Shown here one piece after another: positions 8,583 through 16,905 of a stretch of DNA of 37,568 bases. The stretch's first letter is position 1. Each line of letters begins with the position of its first letter. Location: positions 1-37,568 of the forward strand of contig JAAZCA010000039.1 in NCBI GenBank assembly GCA_012513515.1, written 5' to 3'. Both the position numbers and the translations under genes were made by a program. Below the pieces are notes generated by a model that did not search any database, was not told the origin of the DNA, and saw only the letters and a list, made by a program, of their open reading frames with translations. This stretch comes from Myxococcales bacterium (lineage in GTDB: Bacteria; UBA10199; 2-02-FULL-44-16; JAAZCA01).

Positions 8583-8945
8583 CTACGGAACTACCTTTGA
8601 CATCTGGTCGAAGACAAACCGCATAAAACGGCTCTTGTCCGTAATCGGCATCCCCCTTAGCATGACGCCGGTTTCGTAGCTGGTGTTCGAAATCTTGTTC
8701 TGCCAGACAACCTCTCCCTCGGATTTTATCGTATCCCCATCCCCCAGCTGAATCTCGAGCTCCAACAGACTCCCATTTTCCAGCTTCGTAGGAGTCATGA
8801 GGCGCAAACCACCCTCGCTGATATCGCTCGATATCGCCTCGCGCGGATCGGCCGGCGGGGCATCCGCATGACCGAGAAGGCGGTAGCTTATGGTTAAGGC
8901 GAGATCCAGACGGGCGTACTTTCTTCTCTCGATTCCCTGTGCCAA
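8583..8945 (-). CDS. PilZ domain protein
   Basis: 120 aa, a single PilZ domain. RRKYAR near residues 7-12 gives the RxxxR motif and SDISEGGLRL gives the DxSxxG motif, so c-di-GMP binding is likely. A long DPREA-containing loop separates the first two strands. The start is an in-frame TTG at 8945 with GGAGG six bases upstream; no ATG exists near it, so this is a rare but convincing TTG start. It leads a probable two-gene unit with the J-PilZ protein. It begins 82 bases from the divergent trmJ start, so the two transcription units must share that short region. Confidence 0.88.
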   Translation of the reverse strand: MAQGIERRKYARLDLALTISYRLLGHADAPPADPREAISSDISEGGLRLMTPTKLENGSLLELEIQLGDGDTIKSEGEVVWQNKISNTSYETGVMLRGMPITDKSRFMRFVFDQMSKVVP

Positions 8946-9027
8946 TTAAAACCTCCGTTATTGAGAAGCGTATAGCCTTTCAGATCCGCATTGACAACCA
9001 GTTTGTGAGCACCTAACCAGTCCGACC

Positions 9028-9780
9028 ATGATCGACCTTTCCATAGTGCTAGTCTCCCCCCAGGGGGCCGCCAACATAGGGGCCGCCGCAAGGGCCATGA
9101 AAAATTTCGGCTTTTGCGATATGCGCCTTGTGGATCCGGTCGAGCACCTGACCAGCGAGGCCTACACATGGGCCCTTGGAGCCAAAGACCTCCTCGAGAG
9201 CGCAAAGGTATTCTCATCCATTCCCGAAGCCGTAGGTGACAGAAATCACGCGATGGCATTCACAAGGAGGATAGGGAAATCGAGACGCGGCGACATGCTG
9301 CTGGACGAGGCGGCCCTATTCATACGTTCAAATCCGGAGAAGAGATTCGCCCTTCTGTTCGGACGCGAGGACAAGGGACTGAATAATGATCAGGTCGAGA
9401 TGTGCGACTGCGTGGTAACAATCCCAACATCGGAAATGTTCCCATCTATAAACCTCGCACAATCGGTAATTTTAGCCTGCCACGCCGTATATGCGAAATT
9501 CAATGAAAACACGGTAAATGTGGCCGCGGGAGCCGCCCCGGAATACCTCAGAAATGAATATATTTCCCATGATAAGATCGCGAAACTCATCGTTCGACTG
9601 GAGAAAACCCTCAGTGCGCTCCAGTATGAAGACGAGCCGGACAACCCACTTAAAACCAAAATACTTAATCAATTCAGCAGGTTGTTTGGAAGGGCCGGGG
9701 TAATGCAGCGCGACCTTCAGATGTTCGAAGGGCTGATGGCTAGGATCGATGGGGTCGCGTCGGGTAAGTTAGTGAAATAA
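9028..9780 (+). CDS. trmJ: tRNA (cytidine/uridine-2'-O)-methyltransferase TrmJ-type
   Basis: SPOUT (SpoU/TrmH) class methyltransferase, which in TrmJ methylates the 2'-O of position 32 in tRNA using S-adenosylmethionine. All three SpoU motifs are visible: PQGAANIGAAARAMKNFG (motif 1, with the Asn and Arg), LLFGREDKGLNNDQ (motif 2) and IPTSEMFPSINLAQSV (motif 3, the knot with the cofactor loop). The 250-aa length and C-terminal helical extension (about 165-250) fit TrmJ rather than the shorter TrmL. No obvious ribosome site precedes the ATG. The spacer to the cold-shock gene (9781-9918) contains a TTGACA at 9807 but no convincing -10 partner. Confidence 0.88.
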   Translation: MIDLSIVLVSPQGAANIGAAARAMKNFGFCDMRLVDPVEHLTSEAYTWALGAKDLLESAKVFSSIPEAVGDRNHAMAFTRRIGKSRRGDMLLDEAALFIRSNPEKRFALLFGREDKGLNNDQVEMCDCVVTIPTSEMFPSINLAQSVILACHAVYAKFNENTVNVAAGAAPEYLRNEYISHDKIAKLIVRLEKTLSALQYEDEPDNPLKTKILNQFSRLFGRAGVMQRDLQMFEGLMARIDGVASGKLVK

Positions 9781-9918
9781 AAAATGTTCTTGCATGAAAA
9801 GCAGCTTTGACATAGTTTCCCCCGGCTTTTGGTTTTTTACAAATATCGTTTTGAGCGTCGGCGTAGTAATGGTTTACGCGCTTAGATGCTCGAAACAGGA
9901 AGGAAAGGAAGGAAGTGT

Positions 9919-10128
9919 ATGGCAAAAGGAACGGTTAAGTGGTTCAACGACGCAAAGGGTTTTGGTTTCATCGAACCGGAAGAAGGTGGCGAGGATATCT
10001 TCGTCCATTTCTCCGCAGTCCAGAGCGAAGGCTTCAAGACCTTGCGCGAGGGGCAGAAGGTCCAGTTCGAAGTCGTCAACGGACCAAAGGGCTTGCAGGC
10101 GGCCAACGTAGTACCGGAAATAGGCTGA
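9919..10128 (+). CDS. Cold-shock protein, CspA family
   Basis: 69-aa single-stranded nucleic-acid-binding OB fold that acts as an RNA chaperone. RNP1 KGFGFIEP and RNP2 DIFVHFSAV are intact, and the start [10 protein letters not shown] is typical. The ATG at 9919 follows an AGGAAAGGAAGGAA ribosome site; an in-frame ATG 33 bases upstream would add 11 residues found in no usual relative. The 138-base upstream spacer may hold a structured 5' leader, as in other csp genes, but I cannot show it. A strong intrinsic terminator follows at 10153. Which member of the csp family it is (cold-induced or constitutive) cannot be decided. Confidence 0.95.
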   Translation: MAKGTVKWFNDAKGFGFIEPEEGGEDIFVHFSAVQSEGFKTLREGQKVQFEVVNGPKGLQAANVVPEIG

Positions 10129-10152
10129 TATTTACGGAACCTAAAAATCAAA

Positions 10153-10182
10153 GATCCCCGGTCGGAAGGCCGGGGATTTTTT
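10153..10182 (+). terminator. Intrinsic terminator of the cold-shock gene
   Basis: GATCCCCGGTC and GGCCGGGGAT form a GC-rich stem around a GGAA tetraloop, followed by a run of six T. It lies 25 bases after the csp stop codon. Confidence 0.9.
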
Positions 10183-10216
10183 ATTGGAGATTTTTCCGGG
10201 AACACATACCCGCCAA

Positions 10217-10372
10217 GATTGACTGTGGACCATGGACAATTGACTATCGACCAAAACATCAAGGAGCTAGAATCTAGAAGTGAGAAGGGAGATTTCTACA
10301 GGCAAGATTTTTCTAGCTTCTAGCCTCTCGCTTCTGGCTTCTGTTTTTCCCAGTCACGGTCGTTACGGGATC
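10217..10372. repeat. Inverted copy of the GCTAGAA repeat module
   Basis: Reverse-complement copy of the module at 1-100 and 37460-37568: it reads from a GTGGACCATGGACAATTGAC-like piece through AGCTAGAATCTAGAAGTGAG and TCTAGCTTCTAGCC to CTGTTTTTCCCAGTCACGG. I do not see the AACCTCTGAAAA ends here, so this is a partial copy. It opens the 675-base gene-free stretch between the cold-shock gene and trkA. Confidence 0.75.
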
Positions 10373-10490
10373 CCCGATAAAAGCACTCGGGAATGACAAT
10401 CACGCCGTCATTCCCGCGGCACTAAGCCGCCGCTACCGCGGGGTTCCAACCGTTCACCAGTTACGAGTCACGGCAGTTACGGGAGGGGGT
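10373..10490. repeat. Palindromic intergenic repeat module, second copy
   Basis: Contains CGTCATTCCCGCGGCACTAA, the CGCCGCTACCGCGGGG hairpin, and CAGTTACGAGTCACGGCAGT, in the same order as 7826-7955. It is joined directly to the GCTAGAA module to its left, as at the window's right end. Confidence 0.6.
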
Positions 10491-10565
10491 CGAATCATGA
10501 TCCCTGATCGCTGATCTTTGATCCGCCTTTTGTAAGACTAACTTATATCCGCAAATAATCGTTAT

Positions 10566-10630
10566 TAAGATCAGAATCAGGATTAAGATTAAGATTAAGA
10601 TTAAGATTAAGATTAGGATCAAGATTAAGA
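10566..10630 (+). repeat. Hexanucleotide tandem repeat (GATTAA)n upstream of trkA
   Basis: About six perfect GATTAA units flanked by degenerate units (GATCAG, AATCAG, GATTAG, GATCAA) make a 65-base tract. A simple-sequence repeat of this kind is expected to be variable in length. It ends 229 bases before the trkA start. The remaining spacer (10631-10858) shows no feature except a stretch related to the GGTCCATCGTCAATCGTC repeat pieces. Confidence 0.85.
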
Positions 10631-10858
10631 TGGGTACATTTCAGATACATAGGTAACAGTTGATTATTGGGACATGGGTGACACAAATAGGGGTCTAATG
10701 GTCCATCGTCAATCGTCACCGAGATTCCCGCCTGCGGCGAGGCAGGCTGAAATCCTCAATGAATATCGCCAAGTAATGCTTGAACAGTACGGGGCAAATA
10801 GTAGAATGCAGCGTTTAAATGGGATCTCTGGCAAATCGCTCCCAAAAAGGAGATAGAC

Positions 10859-12217
10859 GTGAGCATACTTATCGTAGGAGGGGGAGAAATTGGACAGTTC
10901 ATCGCCGAACAACTCATCCGCGAAAACAAGGAAGTCGTCATTATAGAGAAGAACGAGCGCATCATAAGTGAGATCGAGGAGGGGCTGGACGCCAAGTTCA
11001 TCCTCGGCAACGGGGCCGCCCCGAGCACGTTGCACGAAGCAGGGCTCAAGGATGCCGAGATGCTCATCGCCGTCACGGACAGCGACGAGGTCAATATCCT
11101 CGCCACGATCTTCGCCGGAATCGAGGCTCCACAGGCAATCAGAATAGCGCGAATCAGAAATCCGGAATTCGATGTCGAAGAAAAAAGAATTCAGTCCAAC
11201 CTTCACGTCAACCTGATGATAAACCCGGACAAAGAATCCGCGGGAGCCATAATGAGGGTGCTCCAAGTCCCAGGCGCATCCGACATCATCGACTTTTTCG
11301 ACGGTGAGTTCAAAATCGTAGGAACCAAAGTAAAGCCATCGAGCCAGATCCTGGGAATGAAACTCAAGGATCTCCATCTTCTCAAAGATGAAGGGAGCTT
11401 TCTGCTGGCCGCCCTCTATCGTAGTAGCACTCTGATCGTCCCGGACGGAAATGATGAAATAAAGCTGGGAGATGTCATCTACTTTGCATCGCATTCCAAC
11501 AGGGTATTCGAAGGGATGAGGCTCTTGGGGCACAAGCACGAAAAGATCGACGACATAATGATACATGGTGGAGGATACATAGGGCGCAATCTCGCCGAGT
11601 CACTGGAAAAGGCGGGGGCGAGGGTCAAACTCATTGAGCCGGATCCGCAGCTCTGTTCCACCGCAAGCCGCAACCTCAGCAAAACTCTCATTCTAAACGC
11701 CCACGGAACCGACCAGAGCCTGCTGATAGAGGAAAACATCGGGGAGATGGATGCCTTCATATCCGTCACCAAGGACGACGAGGACAACATCATCAGCGCG
11801 CTTCTCGCAAAACGCCTGGGATGCCCCGTAGGAATAGCCCTGTCACACAAGGCAGCCTACCAACCCCTGATCTCTTCGATAGGGATAGACGTCGTCATTA
11901 ATCCTCGCCAGATTGCCAACAACACAATCCTGCATTTCATCAGGAAAGGTCGCGTGCTGCACGTTTCCACGCTTGCGGAGTCCGCGGAGATCATCGAGGT
12001 CGAGGCGCTCGAAACTTCCGAACTCGTCGGAAAACCCCTGCACAAGATGAAATTGCCTGATGACGTGCTTATTCTCTCTATAAAAAGAAAAGGACGGATC
12101 ATCGTACCGTGGGGGGATACAGTTATAGAGGCGGGAGATCATGTCCTCATAATAGCCCACAGGAACTCGGTAAAAAAACTCGAGAGATTTCTGACCGTAA
12201 GCCTGGAGTACTTCTAG
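10859..12217 (+). CDS. trkA: Trk potassium uptake regulatory subunit TrkA
   Basis: Cytoplasmic NAD(H)-binding gating subunit of the Trk K+ transporter. The 452 aa show two tandem RCK modules: Rossmann motif VGGGEIGQFIAEQL at residue 5 with an RCK_C region around 140-225, then a second Rossmann motif (HGGGYIGRNLAESL, about 235) and a second RCK_C region at about 365-450. This is the full-length double-RCK form of proteobacteria. The start is GTG at 10859, preceded by AAAAGGAGATAGAC. The stop codon is directly followed by the trkH ATG, so the two are co-translated subunits of one complex. The upstream spacer is rich in repeats. Confidence 0.96.
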   Translation: MSILIVGGGEIGQFIAEQLIRENKEVVIIEKNERIISEIEEGLDAKFILGNGAAPSTLHEAGLKDAEMLIAVTDSDEVNILATIFAGIEAPQAIRIARIRNPEFDVEEKRIQSNLHVNLMINPDKESAGAIMRVLQVPGASDIIDFFDGEFKIVGTKVKPSSQILGMKLKDLHLLKDEGSFLLAALYRSSTLIVPDGNDEIKLGDVIYFASHSNRVFEGMRLLGHKHEKIDDIMIHGGGYIGRNLAESLEKAGARVKLIEPDPQLCSTASRNLSKTLILNAHGTDQSLLIEENIGEMDAFISVTKDDEDNIISALLAKRLGCPVGIALSHKAAYQPLISSIGIDVVINPRQIANNTILHFIRKGRVLHVSTLAESAEIIEVEALETSELVGKPLHKMKLPDDVLILSIKRKGRIIVPWGDTVIEAGDHVLIIAHRNSVKKLERFLTVSLEYF

Positions 12218-13690
12218 ATGAGAGCGCGACTCGTAATAGGGGCAATTTCTAAACTCAATTTTTTCATCGGCCTGACGATGCTAGCGCCGCTTGTTTTGGC
12301 GTGGGCCGACGGCGGGCGCGATGCAAAGGCGATCGCCACCTCCATGATGATCATCCTCTTCATATCCGGCGTCATGGTCGCAGCGTGTCGCGGAGAAAAA
12401 CAGGATATCTCACACAAAGAGGGGATGCTGATCGTCGCGGTCGGATGGATCAGCGTAGGTCTTTTCGGCGCGCTTCCCTATTTCGTCGGACAGATATTCG
12501 GAGCGATGTCGGCGGAAAATTTCATCAACTCCTTCTTCGAATCGATATCCGGTTTCACAACGACCGGAGCCTCTGTTTTTGGAACCAGCGTTCATGTCGA
12601 GAGCCTCAGCAGGGCCATACTGCTGTGGCGAAGCCAGACCCACTGGCTTGGCGGCATGGGAATCATCGTTCTCGTGGTTGCGATACTTCCGCTTCTTGGA
12701 GTGGGAGGCATGCAGCTTTTCAGAGCAGAATCGCCGGGGCCAACCAAGGAAAAACTGCGCCCGAGAATAAGACAGACGGCGGCAACCCTGTGGCTCGTTT
12801 ATCTCGTCCTGACGATAGCGCAGATCGTCGCCCTTCTTCTGGCCGGAATGCCATTGTTTGATTCCATCTGTCACACCTTCGCAACCGTCGCTACGGGAGG
12901 ATTTTCCATAAAAAATATTTCGATAGAAGCTTACAACAGCGCGACCATAGACGGAATCATAACCTTTTTCATGTTCATAGCGGCGGTAAATTTCTCCCTG
13001 CACTATATGTTCATATTCAAAAGGCTCAAAGGATATTGGGCAAACAGCGAATTCAGATATTACTTCACGATCACGATCATCAACATAGTTCTTATAAGCG
13101 CCATATTGTTTGGATCCGGCATATACGATTCCGCCCTGTCAGCCTTGCGATACGGTTCATTCCAGACAGTATCCGTAATGACTACAACCGGATTTTCAAC
13201 CGCCGACTTCGAAAAGTGGCCGATCGTAGCGCAGATATTGCTTCTGATATTCATGTTCCTCGGAGGTTGCTCCGGCTCAACCAGCGGCTCCATAAAAATA
13301 GCACGAATCGTAGTGCTTGCAAAACACGCCTACAGGGAACTTTTCAGGTTGATTCATCCAAGATCTTTCGCCACGATAAAATTCGGGGGGAAGGTCGTTC
13401 ACAAAGATATTTTGGAAAGTATCTCGGGATTTTTCATACTTTATATGGGCATATTTACGGTGGCGTCGATCTTTATGACTGCAATGGGGCTGGATCTACT
13501 GACAGCGATAACCTCAGTAGCCACGATGATAGGTAACGTAGGGCCTGGGCTGGGAGCGGTTGGGCCATCAGAAAATTATTTCATGATTCCCTCGATCGGC
13601 AAAATAATACTAATAATGTGCATGCTGCTTGGGAGGCTTGAAATTTTTACGGTAATAGTATTAATGACACGCGAATTCTGGAAAAGATGA
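12218..13690 (+). CDS. trkH: Trk potassium uptake membrane subunit TrkH
   Basis: K+-translocating inner-membrane subunit. 490 aa with about ten hydrophobic segments and the four pore loops of the SKT superfamily: visible loop signatures are SISGFTTTGASVF near residue 110, TVATGGFSIKN near 225, VMTTTGFSTADF near 325 and SVATMIGNVGPGLG near 435. The selectivity-filter glycines are present. The ATG begins at the base after the trkA stop, so translation is coupled. With TrkA it makes a complete constitutive K+ uptake system. Nothing looks truncated. Confidence 0.96.
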   Translation: MRARLVIGAISKLNFFIGLTMLAPLVLAWADGGRDAKAIATSMMIILFISGVMVAACRGEKQDISHKEGMLIVAVGWISVGLFGALPYFVGQIFGAMSAENFINSFFESISGFTTTGASVFGTSVHVESLSRAILLWRSQTHWLGGMGIIVLVVAILPLLGVGGMQLFRAESPGPTKEKLRPRIRQTAATLWLVYLVLTIAQIVALLLAGMPLFDSICHTFATVATGGFSIKNISIEAYNSATIDGIITFFMFIAAVNFSLHYMFIFKRLKGYWANSEFRYYFTITIINIVLISAILFGSGIYDSALSALRYGSFQTVSVMTTTGFSTADFEKWPIVAQILLLIFMFLGGCSGSTSGSIKIARIVVLAKHAYRELFRLIHPRSFATIKFGGKVVHKDILESISGFFILYMGIFTVASIFMTAMGLDLLTAITSVATMIGNVGPGLGAVGPSENYFMIPSIGKIILIMCMLLGRLEIFTVIVLMTREFWKR

Positions 13691-13718
13691 TCTTAGGTTC
13701 AAGCGGAGGTTTTACACA

Positions 13719-14048
13719 ATGGGCGAACAGCTAAAGCAAGCGTTGATAAATGCGGGAGTCATCTCCAAAAAAGATATAGAGCGCGAGAAAGTCAAAAAGC
13801 GACATCTCTCTAAAAGCGCCAAGATACGCGACGACCAGATAAGGATAGTGTGTGAGGTCTGCGGGAAAACCGCTCCGGACGTCGAGCAGTACCAGCACAA
13901 AAACCGACTCATACAGGGAAAGGAATGGATTTGCATCCCATGCGCAGATGAATACTGCATCGACGATCAGTGCAGGCTGACCCAGCAGAGTTCCCAGGCA
14001 AAATCAAAGATGTTCATCAGGCAATATGGCAGGACGAAGAAGTTTTAG
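13719..14048 (+). CDS. Small putative zinc-binding protein, 109 aa
   Basis: Unnamed small protein. The N-terminal 40 residues (KQALINAGVISKKDIE, then Lys/Arg-rich helix) resemble the start of DUF2058-type nucleoid or RNA-related proteins, but the match is only by eye. The C-terminal half has paired cysteines, CEVCGK and CIPC, with a further Cys pair (YCIDDQC), suggesting one zinc ribbon. AAGCGGAGG precedes the ATG. It follows trkH by 28 bases on the same strand and may be read from the same transcript, though no functional link to K+ uptake is evident. It ends seven bases before the convergent carboxypeptidase gene. Confidence 0.8.
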   Translation: MGEQLKQALINAGVISKKDIEREKVKKRHLSKSAKIRDDQIRIVCEVCGKTAPDVEQYQHKNRLIQGKEWICIPCADEYCIDDQCRLTQQSSQAKSKMFIRQYGRTKKF

Positions 14049-14054
14049 CCCTAT

Positions 14055-14987
14055 CTACCTCACCGCGCTTTCGTCCAGAACGAGCCTCGCAGGATCGCTG
14101 CTGATCTTGGCCCTGATGCCAAGCGGCAGAGTGATATTTTCAACGCCGTGGCCGGATGGAAGGCCAAAGAGTATCGGTATCTCCATGTCTCGAAAATATC
14201 TGCGCAGATATTTTTTCACCTCGTTTTTCCTGCCGTGCATACAACGATTCATCTCGGAAAAGATGATCCCCTTAACACGATCGAACTTGCCCGCGAGTTT
14301 CAGGTGATTGAGGTCTCCATCTATCTTCATATGCCCTTCATCGTATTCCTCGATGAAAAACAGCCTGTCGTCAGTATCTATTTCGAAAGATGTTCCAAGC
14401 GTGCTGATCATCCTCGAAAGATTGCCGCCGACGAGAAGCCCCGAGGCCTCGCCGGACTTTATGACTTCAAGGGGTTTCCCATATAGATCGCCCAAACGCG
14501 TCTTTTTTGTAATCGACTCCTGGATAGCTATTTCCGTCGTGGGGGGCATCCCCTTGTAGAGTTCCTGCGCCACAGTCGGACCGTGAAAGGTGACCCACCT
14601 GTACTTCTGAAAGAAGTATATAAGCAAAATTGTGATATCGGAAAAACCGACGAATATTTTTGGATGATATGAAAGATCAACCTCTTCAAGATAAGGTACC
14701 AGAGCTATCGAACCGTACCCCCCTTCTGCGCAGAAGATCGCGGCGATGCTCGGGTCCTTGATCATCTTTATCAGGAGCTCGGCCTTCTCCTTATAACGCC
14801 TCCTGCGATCGCGGTCCTTCGGCCTTTTCGCGTGTTTGAAGACGGGCCTCGGCACGACGACGTCGAACCCCCACCATTTGAGCTTGTTGATGCCGCGCTT
14901 TAGCCCCCTGCTCTCGAACGAAGAGGCTGGGGCCACAATTCCTATGCGGTCGCCAGGTACAAGGCCGAAAGGCTTTATCGGTCGCAT
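14055..14987 (-). CDS. LD-carboxypeptidase (peptidase family S66, LdcA-type)
   Basis: Removes the terminal D-alanine from murein tetrapeptides, usually in cytoplasmic peptidoglycan recycling. The family's Ser-Glu-His triad is visible: Ser in VGFSDIT, Glu in FFIEEYDEG and His in LPSGHGVEN. The N-terminal substrate-binding half opens with LVPGDRIGIVAPASS and carries FCAEGGYGS. The 310-aa length is normal and there is no signal peptide. I chose the ATG at 14987; a TTG 15 bases upstream adds five residues and neither has a clear ribosome site. It is convergent with the zinc-finger gene and tandem with the small secreted protein upstream. Confidence 0.9.
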   Translation of the reverse strand: MRPIKPFGLVPGDRIGIVAPASSFESRGLKRGINKLKWWGFDVVVPRPVFKHAKRPKDRDRRRRYKEKAELLIKMIKDPSIAAIFCAEGGYGSIALVPYLEEVDLSYHPKIFVGFSDITILLIYFFQKYRWVTFHGPTVAQELYKGMPPTTEIAIQESITKKTRLGDLYGKPLEVIKSGEASGLLVGGNLSRMISTLGTSFEIDTDDRLFFIEEYDEGHMKIDGDLNHLKLAGKFDRVKGIIFSEMNRCMHGRKNEVKKYLRRYFRDMEIPILFGLPSGHGVENITLPLGIRAKISSDPARLVLDESAVR

Positions 14988-15030
14988 GAGGCAATTATAC
15001 AAGCTGTAAACTTGTGCGGCAAGAAGGGTT

Positions 15031-15441
15031 TCAGTATTTCGGATATCCCATCATGTTGCTTAAGAACCACCAACTCCAGAAGGTGGCATGAGGATTTTCT
15101 CTATAGGCTTGCGAAGCAGCAACGCTGACCATCGAGGGATAAATTCCGTATCCTATCCCCATGTATGGAGCTGGGGGCACAATCACTTGTGGAGGAACCA
15201 CGGGAACCGAATTCATCGCATGTATGACGCCAGCATGCGAGTTATTCTCCATGTCATAGCGCGTCCCGCGGTACATCGTGCCGTTATTCCCCGGCATCAC
15301 GGCCATGCAGCCCGCGAAGTCTTCCAGCCTGTTGGTGACCTTAGGACACCCGCCGCCAGCGTAGAGCTCAACGCTCCCGAAGAGGAGGATGAGAAAAACG
15401 ACAGCTACGGCGATCGAGGAAGATGTTCTCATATTTTTCAC
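15031..15441 (-). CDS. Small exported protein of unknown function, 136 aa
   Basis: Not recognised. Residues 5-29 form a clear Sec signal peptide (hydrophobic core IAVAVVFLILLFG, cleavage likely after ELYA). The mature part is about 107 residues, with two Cys (GGGCPK and AGCMAV) close enough for a disulfide, a Val/Pro-rich middle (VPVVPPQVIVPPAP) and aromatic Gly/Tyr-rich stretches. The start may be the GTG at 15441 or the ATG nine bases later, which has GGGTG at better spacing. It lies 43 bases upstream of the carboxypeptidase gene on the same strand. A periplasmic or envelope role is likely from the signal only. Confidence 0.72.
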   Translation of the reverse strand: MKNMRTSSSIAVAVVFLILLFGSVELYAGGGCPKVTNRLEDFAGCMAVMPGNNGTMYRGTRYDMENNSHAGVIHAMNSVPVVPPQVIVPPAPYMGIGYGIYPSMVSVAASQAYRENPHATFWSWWFLSNMMGYPKY

Positions 15442-15520
15442 CCACTAACATTATCGTCCGATCTTGCAAATAGTTGCGTCTTCTTGACAGGGGCTGCAAC
15501 TGCGCGTAGCCTCGGCCGCT

Positions 15521-16873
15521 ATGAAAATTTCAAGGCTGACTCTCGCGCTGGCCGTTGCCATTTTTGCCTGTTTTTTCAGCTACATAGCTTATGCCCAGCT
15601 GCAGCCCACAGGCATGAAAATCGTCCTTGACGGTGATATCATAAACCCCGCCACATCCGGGTTCATTGCAGAATCCATAAGGAGAGCTGAAAGGGCGAAC
15701 TCCCGTTTCATTATGATAGAACTCGATACGCCGGGAGGGCTTCTGGGTTCCACCCGCGACATAGTCAAATCGATAATGTCATCTAAGGTTCCGGTAATCA
15801 CCTACGTCTCTCCGATGGGGGCCAGGGCAGGTTCGGCGGGCGTGTTCATAACCCTCGCTTCCCACATCGCTGCGATGGCGCCATCGACTAACATCGGAGC
15901 TGCACGTCCGGTAAGCGTCGGAGGAGGACCGACAAAGCCGGGCATCTTCGATCAGATTTCCGGCAAACTTGAAAAGGGAAGCCGGACACCTGAGGAGGAA
16001 AAGGTCATCAGCGACTCGAAAGCCTGGGCGGAGTCCATCGCAGGCGAACGCGGTAGAAATCCGCAGTGGGCTGCAACAGCTGTGACCGATAGCGCCTCCG
16101 TCAGCGCTGATGAGGCAAAATCTCTCGGCATCATCGATCTGATAGCCGATGACGAGCAGGGGCTGCTCTCTAAAATTCATGGTATGCGCGTCCGCCTCGC
16201 CGACGGTGAGAGGACTATAGACACATCCGGGATAAAAATTTTGGAAGTGGAAAAAGATTTTCGCACGCGAGTTCTCTCCGCCGTGGCACACCCCAACATC
16301 GCCTACGTACTTCTCATATTGGGTTTTTACGGACTACTGTTCGAGTTCACCAACCCCGGGATAGGGTTTCCCGGAATCGCCGGGTCGGTCTGCCTCGTTC
16401 TGGCATTTTTCGGCCTGCAGGTACTCCCAACAAACTACGCTGGTATAGCGCTTCTTGCACTTGCAGTGGCGATGTTCATCGCAGAGGTAAAGGTCGTGAG
16501 CTATGGCCTTTTGACGATAGGCGGTCTCATATCATTTTTCTTCGGTTCTACAATACTCTTCACATCCCCAGATGATTTCATGAAGGTGTCGATGCCGATA
16601 ATACTCTCTTTTACGGTTGCGACCCTCCTGCTCGCGGGATTTTTGACAGCGCTGGTGCTTCGCGCGAGGGGAAGGCGCCCGGTAACGGGAAGTGAAGGCA
16701 TGATGGGCCTTGTCGGCGAGGTGACTTCCTGGAATGCCGGTTCCGGAAAGGTTCTCGTTCGCGGAGAAATATGGAACGCGCGCTCGGCCGATACATTAAA
16801 GCGCGGCGACGAGATAGAAGTTGTAATCGCAGAGGGCATGAATCTTCTGGTCGAGTTAAAGAAGGATTCATAG
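15521..16873 (+). CDS. Membrane-bound ClpP-class serine protease, NfeD family (long form)
   Basis: Long NfeD protein of 450 aa. Order: signal peptide (1-25); ClpP-like periplasmic protease domain (about 30-240) with LDTPGG, nucleophile Ser105 in ARAGSAGVF and probable general-base Lys167 in SDSKAW, the Ser/Lys dyad known from the archaeal 1510-N protease; four or five membrane helices (about 255-390); and a C-terminal OB-fold NfeD domain from about 400 (GLVGEVTSWNAGSGKVLVRG). It is followed 32 bases later by a slipin, the classic NfeD-stomatin operon; the protease is known to cut the C-terminal hydrophobic part of its partner stomatin. A role in membrane quality control is inferred. Confidence 0.93.
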   Translation: MKISRLTLALAVAIFACFFSYIAYAQLQPTGMKIVLDGDIINPATSGFIAESIRRAERANSRFIMIELDTPGGLLGSTRDIVKSIMSSKVPVITYVSPMGARAGSAGVFITLASHIAAMAPSTNIGAARPVSVGGGPTKPGIFDQISGKLEKGSRTPEEEKVISDSKAWAESIAGERGRNPQWAATAVTDSASVSADEAKSLGIIDLIADDEQGLLSKIHGMRVRLADGERTIDTSGIKILEVEKDFRTRVLSAVAHPNIAYVLLILGFYGLLFEFTNPGIGFPGIAGSVCLVLAFFGLQVLPTNYAGIALLALAVAMFIAEVKVVSYGLLTIGGLISFFFGSTILFTSPDDFMKVSMPIILSFTVATLLLAGFLTALVLRARGRRPVTGSEGMMGLVGEVTSWNAGSGKVLVRGEIWNARSADTLKRGDEIEVVIAEGMNLLVELKKDS

Positions 16874-16905
16874 AATAGCAAAAATCGAAAAAAAAGGGGG
16901 CTCAC

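Noticed and set aside
10566-10630. Iteron array / replication origin
   Set aside because: The repeat is a simple hexamer with no DnaA boxes, no AT-rich unwinding region and no replication gene beside it.
10674-10856. Small open frame of 60 codons just before trkA
   Set aside because: It starts inside repeat-related sequence, has no ribosome site and no protein-like pattern; the trkA ribosome site lies in its end.
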